This document shows positions 54,824 to 63,273 of a DNA stretch of 64,000 bases, in pieces (positions within the stretch are counted from its first letter, which is position 1; every line of letters starts with the position of its first letter). A program made the translations under genes and the position numbers. Source of the DNA: Psychroserpens jangbogonensis (GTDB taxonomy: Bacteria > Bacteroidota > Bacteroidia > Flavobacteriales > Flavobacteriaceae); NCBI RefSeq assembly GCF_000797465.1, contig NZ_JSWG01000015.1, forward strand, positions 248,001 to 312,000, read 5' to 3'. The notes under the pieces were generated by a model, which did not search any database, had not been told where the DNA came from, and was given only the letters and a program-made list of their open reading frames with translations.

Positions 54824-54856
54824 ATAAAAAAAGCCTATCAAATAATGATAGGCTTT
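54824..54856 (-). terminator. Intrinsic terminator of the cold-shock gene
   Basis: AAAGCCTATCA / TGATAGGCTTT stem; on the minus strand it is followed by a T-run. It lies just beyond the csp stop and back to back with the plus-strand terminator. Confidence 0.9.
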
Positions 54857-54880
54857 AGCTTTATTAAACGAATTGAAATA

Positions 54881-55072
54881 TTAGATAACTTTTACGTTAA
54901 TTGCGTTTAATCCTTTTTTTCCTTCTGTTAAATCAAATTCTACTTCATCACCTTCTCTAACCTCGTCGATTAATCCAGAAATGTGTACAAAATGTTCTTT
55001 GTTGTTTTCTTCTTCAGTGATGAATCCAAATCCTTTTGAATCGTTGAAGAATTTTACGGTACCTTTACTCAT
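54881..55072 (-). CDS. Cold-shock domain protein (CspA-like)
   Basis: A 63-aa single cold-shock domain with both RNA-binding motifs: KGFGFI (RNP1) and HFVHIS (RNP2). It binds single-stranded RNA/DNA as an RNA chaperone. Monocistronic with its own terminator. Standard size for the family. Confidence 0.95.
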   Translation of the reverse strand: MSKGTVKFFNDSKGFGFITEEENNKEHFVHISGLIDEVREGDEVEFDLTEGKKGLNAINVKVI

Positions 55073-55167
55073 AATAAAATTTATTTATTTAAGCTGCAAA
55101 AGTAGTTTTAATAAATTGAATTATAATGCCTTTTACGCTTTAATTTAAATTGGTACTCTAAAAAGGC

Positions 55168-56070
55168 TTATTTGTGTTGAGCTATGTCTTTAATCACAAT
55201 GTCTATTTCTGTTTTATAATCAAACCAAAAAGTGTCTGTATTTTTTTTAAACCAAGTCAGTTGTCGTTTAGCAAATCGTCTTGTGTTCTTTTTAATTTCA
55301 GAAACAGCAAACTCTAAAGCCCATTCGTTGTTTAAAAACTTAAATAATTCCTTATAACCAACAGTATTTAAAGCATTTAGCTGTTGTTTAGATTGTAAGC
55401 CTTTAACTTCATTTAGTAAACCTTCAGCAATCATATTGTCCACGCGTTTGTTTATTCTATCATATATAATTTCGCGTTCTGCGGTTAAACCAATTGTGAT
55501 GGTTTTAAAAGATCTTGTTTTGTTTGTTGAAGTTAAAAAGGAAGAATAGGGCCGTTTACTTCCAATACAAACTTCCAAAGCTCTTATTACTCGATGTGGA
55601 TTACCGATAGCAATTGTTTCGTATGACTTTGGATCTAAACGTTTTAATTGTTCTTGTAAATGTTCGATTCCTTCCGTTTTAAGAACTTCGTTTAGTGATA
55701 TTCTAATGCTAGGATCTACATTTGGGAATTCATCTAAACCTTTTGTTATGGCATCTACATAGAGTCCTGAGCCACCAACCATTATGACAATATCTTTAGT
55801 TTTAAAGAGTGTATCTAATAGTGTAATGCCTTCTTTCTCAAAATCACCAACACTATAAATGTCTTCAACAGATTTGTGATGAATATAATGATGTTTTGCA
55901 GAAGCTAGTTCAGATGGAGTAGGAGCAGCAGTACCAATTTGCATTTCTTTGTAAAACTGTCTTGAATCTGCAGAAATAATTTCAGTATCGAAATGTTGAG
56001 CTAGTTTTATGCTTAATGCTGTTTTACCAATGGCTGTTGGGCCAACAATAGAGAGAAGAGTTTTAGTCAT
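55168..56070 (-). CDS. miaA: tRNA dimethylallyltransferase MiaA
   Basis: A 300-aa enzyme adding an isopentenyl group to A37 of tRNAs. P-loop GPTAIGKT (10-17), the DSRQFYKEMQIGTAAPT segment, VGGSGLYVDAI and the zinc-free QLTWFKK end are visible. The start at 56070 (MTKTLLSIVG) is chosen because a longer reading would begin inside the potassium-channel gene. It overlaps that gene's end by 8 bases. Confidence 0.95.
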   Translation of the reverse strand: MTKTLLSIVGPTAIGKTALSIKLAQHFDTEIISADSRQFYKEMQIGTAAPTPSELASAKHHYIHHKSVEDIYSVGDFEKEGITLLDTLFKTKDIVIMVGGSGLYVDAITKGLDEFPNVDPSIRISLNEVLKTEGIEHLQEQLKRLDPKSYETIAIGNPHRVIRALEVCIGSKRPYSSFLTSTNKTRSFKTITIGLTAEREIIYDRINKRVDNMIAEGLLNEVKGLQSKQQLNALNTVGYKELFKFLNNEWALEFAVSEIKKNTRRFAKRQLTWFKKNTDTFWFDYKTEIDIVIKDIAQHK

Positions 56071-56938
56071 GATGTAATTCGCAACCGCATTTATGACAAT
56101 ATTCTGCACCATCCTGATGCGTTTCTTCAAGACAATTTGCGCAACATTGTGTGTTAAGTTGAACATTTTTTAGTTGTTCAACTTCCTCATCAGAGAGTTT
56201 CTTGTCTTCCTCTCCCGACGCTTTAGTGTATTCTGCTGAAACAATTCCAGTTGGTACAGCTATAATACCATAACCTAAAATCATAACTAAGGATGCTATG
56301 AATTGACCAAGTGGTGTTTGTGGAGCAATATCTCCATAACCAACTGTAGTTAAGGTTACTATGCACCAATATACGCTCTTTGGAATATTACTAAACCCAT
56401 GTTCCTCGCCTTCAACCATATACATTATTGTCCCCAGAATGATGGATAAAATAATAACGGCAAATAAAAACACTGCAATCTTAGCTCTACTAGCTTTAAT
56501 TGCATTTGTAAGTTGGTTTGATGCACCAAGATATCTTGCTAATTTTAAAATTCTAAATACACGTAATAACCTTAAAGCTCTTAAAGCTACTAATGCATGA
56601 GAACCTGCCAACATGAGTGATAAATATTTTGGTATGGTAGATAATAAATCTATAATGCCGTAGAAACTCAAAATATATTTTAATGGTTTCTTAACTGCTA
56701 TGATTCTTACGATATACTCAATACTAAATAGAATTGTGATTACCCATTCTGAAATGTCTAAAAATTTATGATATTTTTCATCAAAACTATTGACACTTTC
56801 TAGCATTACAAGAACGATACTTGCAAGAATTGCAATAAGAAGGATGACATCAAACAATTTACCACCAGGAGTATCTGCCTCATAAATAATTTCATGAAGT
56901 TTACTTTTCCAAGTTTTATTAGAGTTTTGTTTACTCAT
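56063..56938 (-). CDS. Voltage-gated-type potassium channel with C-terminal zinc ribbon
   Basis: A 291-aa six-helix channel: S4-like Arg ladder (ALRALRLLRVFRILKLARYL, 118-137), pore helix and filter TLTTVGYGD (195-203) and S6 (IASLVMILGYGIIAVPTGI). After a short acidic linker the C-terminus is a zinc ribbon with C266-x2-C269 and C281-x2-C284 (YCHKCGCELHHD), an uncommon fusion that could sense metal or redox state. It overlaps miaA by 8 bases, so they are translationally coupled although functionally unrelated. Confidence 0.9.
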   Translation of the reverse strand: MSKQNSNKTWKSKLHEIIYEADTPGGKLFDVILLIAILASIVLVMLESVNSFDEKYHKFLDISEWVITILFSIEYIVRIIAVKKPLKYILSFYGIIDLLSTIPKYLSLMLAGSHALVALRALRLLRVFRILKLARYLGASNQLTNAIKASRAKIAVFLFAVIILSIILGTIMYMVEGEEHGFSNIPKSVYWCIVTLTTVGYGDIAPQTPLGQFIASLVMILGYGIIAVPTGIVSAEYTKASGEEDKKLSDEEVEQLKNVQLNTQCCANCLEETHQDGAEYCHKCGCELHHD

Positions 56939-56960
56939 AGCTTCAAAAGTACTAAAAAGA

Positions 56961-58925
56961 TTAGTTCTTTTTGGTTAAAACAAGTATTGCGTTCTTTTGG
57001 ATATCTACAACATCTTTCATCATGTCTTTTAGATATTGATAGAAGATTGGTTCGTAAATGGCCTTATTAAAAGTCAGTTTGAAATAAATTAGTACAGAAT
57101 TACCTGATATGCTATAATTGGTTATTAAAGAGCCGGCATTTTCAGGAAGATTTATTTTTTTTGATTCTGGAAGTTCTTCTACCGAATAGTTTTCTCCAAG
57201 ATTTAGTTTAGACGTGTAAATAAAACTTTGTTTGTATCCAAAATCTACTGGGTAACTGCGCTCTTGAAGTTTAAAAGGATTTTCTGAAAAGAACGCTATA
57301 AAATAAGGGTTTAAATAAAGCTTGTCACCAATTAAATCTAGAGATTTTGAAGCATCAAATGATAACTTAAATGTAGAGTCCGTTTTAGTTAAATTATGAT
57401 ATTCTGGATTTGATAATTCTAAACCATTTTTAGCGTCAGCAATAGTATTTAAATATTGTTCAGAATCACTGAAATATTCTTTCTTTGAAGACAACGCTTT
57501 ATAATCTGTGTTTCTTAACTCAAACTTCCCATTTAGATTGTATTCGTCATCTATTTCCATTTCAGACCGATAACTCATTAGGCTTGTCTCCTTTGGTTTA
57601 ATATCAAACCAAGAGCTACCCTTTTTAGTATTAAATAAACGACCGTATTGATTAAGGCATTTATAAGGAATTTGACCAAAGCTTAAATAATCATTATTAG
57701 CATCTAATAGATAAGTTTTTCCATTAATATTTACATGAATTAACACATAGTTGAAATCTGATAAAACAGGATAAATTTTAGTAACTAATCCATTTTCTCT
57801 AGTAGAAATTAAAAGAGGTTTAGCCTCAATATCATTCTCGATTAAAAGATTGTATAATAACATGTTTATCTCAGTAGCTGTTCCTGTTTTTTCTTTTGCT
57901 AGATTTTTAAGAGAAACATCATTAAACAGTTTATGGTCACCATTCCAATTGAAATTATTTCTTACATAATCATAAATGTCTTTTGTTTTTTCCAAATCAT
58001 TTTCACTACTAATAGTGGTTTCAGCTAATACATTTCTTGCTATATTGCCTTTATTCATCATTCGACCAAAATCAGTATCCTTTCTGATTTCTTGATCTGT
58101 ATCTCCCCATGATTTATTAATTTTGTCAACTGTACCATCAAAACTTCTAACTACGTTTAGCTCATATTCAATTCTAGCAAGGTAATTAGATCTTGTGGTC
58201 ATGAAATCCTCTTCAATAAATGCAGGAATATCTTTCATTACATATCTATAGGTTGCACAATTAGCAGAACCACCACCATTTACTTCTATACAACTGTATA
58301 CAATATCTGCTTCATTCGAAAAAAGCTTGCGTCCTCCAACAAGCTTTATGTTATATTCCCAATTCCCTGGAATACTTGCATTATATTCACTGTATAGTGT
58401 AGGAATATCTTCTTGAAAAGACCAACTTCTATATTTGTACTTAAAAGGCGTTGTAAGATCATAACTATAGTTTATAACACTTCCTTCTTGAATGTTAGGA
58501 AACGTAAACTTTACAATCTTGTAGTTGTCGTTGTACTTTTCTTCAATGATGTCGGCCTTTGAGAGTTTTGATTTTTCAACAACACCATTATTAATATTAT
58601 AAACTGTTGCAATAATATTTTCAACAATCTCTTTCCTGCCAGAATCATTATTGTATAATACAATTTCTACAGTAGCTTTGTTAAAACCTTCTCTGTTTAT
58701 AATTTTAAGTTTGCGTTTAATTTCGGTATGAAGTTTAAACTCATTATTGTCAATATAACTATTACCAACTTCAAAAATCACTAATGCATTTGCAGTACTA
58801 TCTTTGCTAAAAACTTTTTGTTCTATATCTGCTTTAGTAACCTTTAACCCTTCAGAGTTGTATTCGGATTGTGAATAAGATAGTGAGGTTATAAAAACTA
58901 AGAGGAGAGAAAAAATTAATTTCAT
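56961..58925 (-). CDS. DUF3857/transglutaminase-like exported protein
   Basis: A 654-aa protein with signal peptide (MKLIFSLLLVFITSLSYS), an N-terminal DUF3857 beta domain (KLKIINREGFNKATVEIVLY) and a transglutaminase-like core around 300-440. At the usual nucleophile the sequence reads KEKTGTATEINMLLYNLL with no Cys, so the core is probably not catalytic; the His/Asp region FNYVLIHVNINGKTYLLDAN remains. Periplasmic, function unknown. Start overlaps the exonuclease gene stop as ATGA. Confidence 0.88.
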   Translation of the reverse strand: MKLIFSLLLVFITSLSYSQSEYNSEGLKVTKADIEQKVFSKDSTANALVIFEVGNSYIDNNEFKLHTEIKRKLKIINREGFNKATVEIVLYNNDSGRKEIVENIIATVYNINNGVVEKSKLSKADIIEEKYNDNYKIVKFTFPNIQEGSVINYSYDLTTPFKYKYRSWSFQEDIPTLYSEYNASIPGNWEYNIKLVGGRKLFSNEADIVYSCIEVNGGGSANCATYRYVMKDIPAFIEEDFMTTRSNYLARIEYELNVVRSFDGTVDKINKSWGDTDQEIRKDTDFGRMMNKGNIARNVLAETTISSENDLEKTKDIYDYVRNNFNWNGDHKLFNDVSLKNLAKEKTGTATEINMLLYNLLIENDIEAKPLLISTRENGLVTKIYPVLSDFNYVLIHVNINGKTYLLDANNDYLSFGQIPYKCLNQYGRLFNTKKGSSWFDIKPKETSLMSYRSEMEIDDEYNLNGKFELRNTDYKALSSKKEYFSDSEQYLNTIADAKNGLELSNPEYHNLTKTDSTFKLSFDASKSLDLIGDKLYLNPYFIAFFSENPFKLQERSYPVDFGYKQSFIYTSKLNLGENYSVEELPESKKINLPENAGSLITNYSISGNSVLIYFKLTFNKAIYEPIFYQYLKDMMKDVVDIQKNAILVLTKKN

Positions 58926-60295
58926 TCAGTAGGTAGCTTTACAATTTTCAATCGTTTATTTCGTCTTAAATAACTTTGTATGATATGCTGTGTATCTCTA
59001 TTGTTTTCCATAGGAGTAATAATAGATTGCAGTATTTCTATATTTGTGATTTGATAATTTAAGTCAAAGAAACCTAAACCTTTAAAGACTCCACTTTGGA
59101 TGTAAATGACGCTTCTCTCATCGATATCTCTACCTTTATCAATAATTATCATGTCTTTATTTTCGTAACTATATTTTTCAATAAGTTGTTCTACACGATT
59201 ATTATATGATCCTGAAGGTTCTTCTTCGAGACAAGCTCCAAAACATTCTTTAATAGAATAATTGAAGCAACTACTTTTTGTTTTATATAAGCCAGTGAGT
59301 TTTTGACACAAGTTATATTCTTCAACAACTTTAAACATAAAACTTTTCGCACTTTGACGATTTGTAAAAGTGGTAATTGGTCTTGTTTCTCCCTCAGCAA
59401 TATCAATATTTAGAATGGTATACCCATTATTATCTTGATAACTATATAACGCATGAGTAAAAATGTTACGCCTTAAAGCTCTGTTGTAAATAGGTTTATT
59501 ACGTTTAATTTCTTCACTCTCTTTTAGTAATGCAACGAGTTCGCTTCCTGTTTTTTCGTAAGTCACTGAAGCAACTTGCAATTGTATTTTTTTAGATTTA
59601 GAGCTTTTGTCAGTTAAGTGCTGATTGATACGATGTTTAATATTGTTGCTTTTACCGATGTAAATGATATTACCATCAACATCATGAATGTAATACACTC
59701 CAGTGACCGCTGGTAAAGCTTCAATTATCGTTTTATGGGTTGTATTTATTCGTTTCTCAACTTCCGATTTCTTGATGTTTTTTTTAATAATGCTCTTGTC
59801 TGAATCTTTTGCAAGTAGCATTTTGAATAACTTCACTGTAGCCATGGCATCTCCATTTGCGCGATGCCTATCACTTACAGGAATACCTAAAGATCTTGTT
59901 AGTTTTCCTAAGCTATAAGAAGGTTGATCAGGAATTAACTGTTTTGAAAGCTCAACAGTACAAAGCGTTTCTCTTTTAAAAGCAAATCCTAACCGTTTGA
60001 ATTCTGTACGAAGAATGCGGTAATCAAATTCGGAATTATGTGCAACAATAATACAGTCTTCTGTAATTTCTACTATTCGTTTGGCGACCTCATAAAATTT
60101 AGGTGCTGTTTTTAGCATATTACTGTTAATACCTGTAAGATTAACTACAAAGGGTTGAATATCTCGTTCAGGATTAACAAGGCTAATAAACTTATCTACT
60201 TCATTATGACCGTCAAACTTATAAATAGCGATTTCGGTAATTCCCTCTTCATTGTACTTTCCACCAGTAGTTTCTATGTCTAATATTGCGTAAAT
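58922..60295 (-). CDS. DnaQ-like exonuclease fused to a GIY-YIG (UvrC-like) nuclease domain
   Basis: A 457-aa two-nuclease protein. The N-terminal DEDDh 3'-5' exonuclease shows AILDIETTGGKYNEEGITEI, HNSEFDYRIL and HRANGDA. A GIY-YIG domain follows (ALPAVTGVYYIHDVDGNIIY, IGKSNNIKHRINQHL, about 190-270) as in UvrC N-termini, then a UvrC-like tail. The upstream frame has no ATG, GTG or TTG; the family start (MYAILDIE) corresponds to an ATT codon at 60293-60295, so I use it. The first ATG (60118) would remove the DxE metal site. Lies 11 bases after yggS. Roles in repair are inferred. Confidence 0.82.
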   Translation of the reverse strand: MYAILDIETTGGKYNEEGITEIAIYKFDGHNEVDKFISLVNPERDIQPFVVNLTGINSNMLKTAPKFYEVAKRIVEITEDCIIVAHNSEFDYRILRTEFKRLGFAFKRETLCTVELSKQLIPDQPSYSLGKLTRSLGIPVSDRHRANGDAMATVKLFKMLLAKDSDKSIIKKNIKKSEVEKRINTTHKTIIEALPAVTGVYYIHDVDGNIIYIGKSNNIKHRINQHLTDKSSKSKKIQLQVASVTYEKTGSELVALLKESEEIKRNKPIYNRALRRNIFTHALYSYQDNNGYTILNIDIAEGETRPITTFTNRQSAKSFMFKVVEEYNLCQKLTGLYKTKSSCFNYSIKECFGACLEEEPSGSYNNRVEQLIEKYSYENKDMIIIDKGRDIDERSVIYIQSGVFKGLGFFDLNYQITNIEILQSIITPMENNRDTQHIIQSYLRRNKRLKIVKLPTE

Positions 60296-60306
60296 ATGCT
60301 TGTATT

Positions 60307-60978
60307 TTAGTTTGAATAATTTCTTGCTCCAAATATACTACTTCCAACTCTAACCATCGTGCTTCCGTAGTTAATTGCTAGCTTAAAATCACCACTCATT
60401 CCCATGGAAATTATTTGAAGTGTACAGTTATTAGTTTGAATAGGTTCTAGGTCTTCAAATGTGTTCTTAAGTCGCTTGAATTCATTTTCGATTTGATTAG
60501 TATCATCTGTAAATGTTGCCATTCCCATAACTCCAGTTATACAAACGTTAGTTAAGGATGAAAATTCTTCAGAAGTAAGTAATTCTTTTGCATCATTTGA
60601 TGTCATTCCAAATTTAGTATCTTCTTCAGCAATTCTTATTTGAAGTAAACAGTTAATGATTCTATCATGTTTTTTAGCTTGCTTGTTAATTTCATTCAAT
60701 AGTTTAAAACTATCAACACCGTGAATTAAATTCACAAATTCAGCCATGTATTTAACTTTGTTTCGTTGTACATGACCAATCATATGCCATTCAATATCTT
60801 TTGGCATTTGTTCATGCTTTTCAGCCATTTCTTGGATTTTGTTTTCTCCAAAAATGCGTTGTCCAGCATCATAAGCTTCCATCAAATCCGAAACAGGCTT
60901 TGTCTTTGATACCGCAACCAAAGTAACTTGTTCTGGTAATTGAGATTTTATATCGTTAAGGTTTTTTGCTATACTCAT
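60307..60978 (-). CDS. YggS family pyridoxal-phosphate homeostasis protein
   Basis: A 223-aa PLP-binding TIM-barrel protein of the YggS/PROSC family. Lys25 in TLVAVSKTKPVS forms the Schiff base; the EWHMIGHVQRNKVK, GVDSF and MGMSGDFKLAINYGSTMVRV segments are conserved. It has no known catalytic activity and buffers PLP. It is followed closely by the exonuclease gene. Confidence 0.93.
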   Translation of the reverse strand: MSIAKNLNDIKSQLPEQVTLVAVSKTKPVSDLMEAYDAGQRIFGENKIQEMAEKHEQMPKDIEWHMIGHVQRNKVKYMAEFVNLIHGVDSFKLLNEINKQAKKHDRIINCLLQIRIAEEDTKFGMTSNDAKELLTSEEFSSLTNVCITGVMGMATFTDDTNQIENEFKRLKNTFEDLEPIQTNNCTLQIISMGMSGDFKLAINYGSTMVRVGSSIFGARNYSN

Positions 60979-61032
60979 TTAGTACTTAAATCTTTTGATT
61001 TGAAATTGAATTGATATCGAAAAGTAGAGCAA

Positions 61033-62271
61033 TTAAAACTCATATACAGTAATGCCACTTCTTAATTTTGGTAAGATGTATGTGCTTTTTGGAGGCATTT
61101 TTAAACCTTCATCAGCAATAAGCTTCATCTGTTCTATCGTTGCTGGACACATTCCGAAGCCAACCATAAATTCTCCACTATCAACGCTACTTTTAATAGT
61201 CGTCATTTCATGTCTACCATTTACATATTCAATGCGGTTATCGTTTCTTAAATCATCAATTCCTAAAACAGGTTGTAAAATAGTTTTATATAACAATTGA
61301 GCATCTAATTCATCTAATGCTGTGTCGAATTCAAAACTTGTTTTTCTTAAGTATAGTGAATAGAATTCACCATCTAAATACATGCTAAAATGATGAGATT
61401 TAGAAGGATGATAAGGCATAACGCCTCTATTTTCAATGCGATATAATGCATCTAGTTTAATTAAGAATTCTTCTTTACTTAAACCGTTTAAGTCTTTTAT
61501 GATTCTATTAAATTCATGAATTACCAATTCTGATTCTGGAATGAGATACGACATAAAGAAGTTGTATGATTCTGAACCATTATGATTAGCATTATTGACT
61601 TTCTCTTTGTCATAAAGTAAATGCGAAGAAGCTGAACGATGATGACCATCAGCAATATAAATAGTATTCATTTGCTCAAATTCTTTCTGAATTGTAGCAA
61701 TAGTATTTTCATTTTCTATTTTCCACAAATAATGCGTGTCTCTATAAGTCATAGTAAACTCAAATTCGGCATGTTCTTTTTGAGTCTCTTTTATAATTTT
61801 TGAAATAACATCGTTATCAGGATAAGTGAGTAACACAGGTTCTGCATTAAAACCTACAGTTTTTAAGTAAGTTTTAAAAGTCTCTTCACGCTTTGCTAAT
61901 GTATCTTCATGCTTTTTGATGATATCATTTTCATAATCTTCAGCACTTGTTGCAGCAATAATACCGTTGAATTCTTGTCCGTGTCTATTTACTATTTTAT
62001 AAATGTAAAATGAAGGTTTTTTATCCTGAATAAAAACACCATCTTCTTTAAATTCTAAGTAGCGATTTCTAACCAATTTGTAACGCTCTTCACCAGTAAT
62101 CACTTGATCGTATTTATAACCAGGATTTACAATATGAAGAAAACTATACGGATTGTAGTCCATTCGAGATTCACGCTCATCAACTGTATAGCTTTGATAA
62201 GGACGTGCAGCAACCAAGCCAACAATAGCTCTTGTTGGTCGTACCGCTTTAAATGGAATTACTTTTGCCAT
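61033..62271 (-). CDS. DUF1015 family protein
   Basis: A 412-aa protein matching DUF1015 through its length: KAVRPTRAIVGLVAARPYQS at the start, NPYSFLHIVNP, YIADGHHRSASSHLLY (the conserved DGHHR motif, about 200-210) and FGMCPATIEQM near the end. Members are sometimes found with 3-hydroxyacid or serine metabolism genes; the enzyme activity is unknown. The hydroxybutyryl-CoA dehydrogenase gene lies upstream on the same strand. Confidence 0.9.
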   Translation of the reverse strand: MAKVIPFKAVRPTRAIVGLVAARPYQSYTVDERESRMDYNPYSFLHIVNPGYKYDQVITGEERYKLVRNRYLEFKEDGVFIQDKKPSFYIYKIVNRHGQEFNGIIAATSAEDYENDIIKKHEDTLAKREETFKTYLKTVGFNAEPVLLTYPDNDVISKIIKETQKEHAEFEFTMTYRDTHYLWKIENENTIATIQKEFEQMNTIYIADGHHRSASSHLLYDKEKVNNANHNGSESYNFFMSYLIPESELVIHEFNRIIKDLNGLSKEEFLIKLDALYRIENRGVMPYHPSKSHHFSMYLDGEFYSLYLRKTSFEFDTALDELDAQLLYKTILQPVLGIDDLRNDNRIEYVNGRHEMTTIKSSVDSGEFMVGFGMCPATIEQMKLIADEGLKMPPKSTYILPKLRSGITVYEF

Positions 62272-62331
62272 AGTTAAGTAATTAGTGATATTAGTATTAT
62301 GGGAATAGTGACTGTTCTTTAATGTTAAGAG

Positions 62332-63219
62332 CTAGACGAATTGTTTAGACACCTTTTCTGCTTTTCTACTTTCAGAATAATCGTAAAAACCTTCACCAGA
62401 TTTTATACCTAATTTACCTGCTCTTACCATATTTACTAATAATGGGCAAGGTGCATATTTTGGATTTTTAAATCCGTCGTACATCACATTCAGTATAGAT
62501 AAACAAACATCAAGTCCTATGAAATCTGCTAATTGTAATGGTCCCATTGGATGTGCCATACCTAATTTCATAACAGTATCAATTTCTTGAACACCAGCCA
62601 CACCATTGTATAAGGTTTCAACAGACTCGTTAATCATCGGTATTAATATACGATTAGCAACAAAACCAGGATAGTCATTTACTTCGGTAGGAATTTTACC
62701 TAAAGTTTTTGACAATTCCATAATGGTATTAGTCACTTCATCACTTGTGTTATAACCACGAATAATCTCTACCAATTTCATGATTGGTACAGGATTCATA
62801 AAGTGCATTCCAATAACCATTTCTGGACGAGAGGTTACTGCAGCTATTTGAGTAATTGATATAGAAGATGTATTAGTTGCCAATATCGTGTCATCTGGGC
62901 AAGCTTCATCTAATTGCTTGAAAATCTTAAGTTTTAAATCGATATTTTCAGTGGCAGCTTCAACAACTAAGCCAGCATATTCAACACCTTCAGCTACACT
63001 AGTAAATGTTGTGATGTTACCTAAGGTGGTTTGTTTATCGGCTTCAGAAATTCTTTCTTTGGCCACCATACGATCTAAGTTTTTAGCTATAGTATCCATA
63101 CCTCGTTTTAAAGAGGCTTCACTGATGTCAATTAATTGTACTTTAAATCCAGATTGAGCAAACGTGTGGGCAATTCCATTACCCATAGTTCCTGCTCCAA
63201 TGACTGCTACATTTTTCAT
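62332..63219 (-). CDS. 3-hydroxybutyryl-CoA dehydrogenase-type enzyme
   Basis: A 295-aa 3-hydroxyacyl-CoA dehydrogenase: NAD site VIGAGTMGNGIAHTFAQSG, the ATNTSSISITQIAA segment, catalytic His and Asn in GMHFMNPVPIMKLVEII, and the helical C-terminal dimer domain with GMAHPMGPLQLADFIGLD and KSGEGFYDY. It oxidises (S)-3-hydroxybutyryl-CoA or the reverse. Whether it works in degradation or synthesis is not visible here. Confidence 0.94.
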   Translation of the reverse strand: MKNVAVIGAGTMGNGIAHTFAQSGFKVQLIDISEASLKRGMDTIAKNLDRMVAKERISEADKQTTLGNITTFTSVAEGVEYAGLVVEAATENIDLKLKIFKQLDEACPDDTILATNTSSISITQIAAVTSRPEMVIGMHFMNPVPIMKLVEIIRGYNTSDEVTNTIMELSKTLGKIPTEVNDYPGFVANRILIPMINESVETLYNGVAGVQEIDTVMKLGMAHPMGPLQLADFIGLDVCLSILNVMYDGFKNPKYAPCPLLVNMVRAGKLGIKSGEGFYDYSESRKAEKVSKQFV

Positions 63220-63273
63220 TTTATATTTAATTTTTGTTTCCAGTAAAATAGAAACTAGTGTTATGTTTATTGT

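Noticed and set aside
58922-60118. Exonuclease gene starting at the internal ATG
   Set aside because: This start would remove the DIETTGG metal-binding motif that is encoded in frame upstream.
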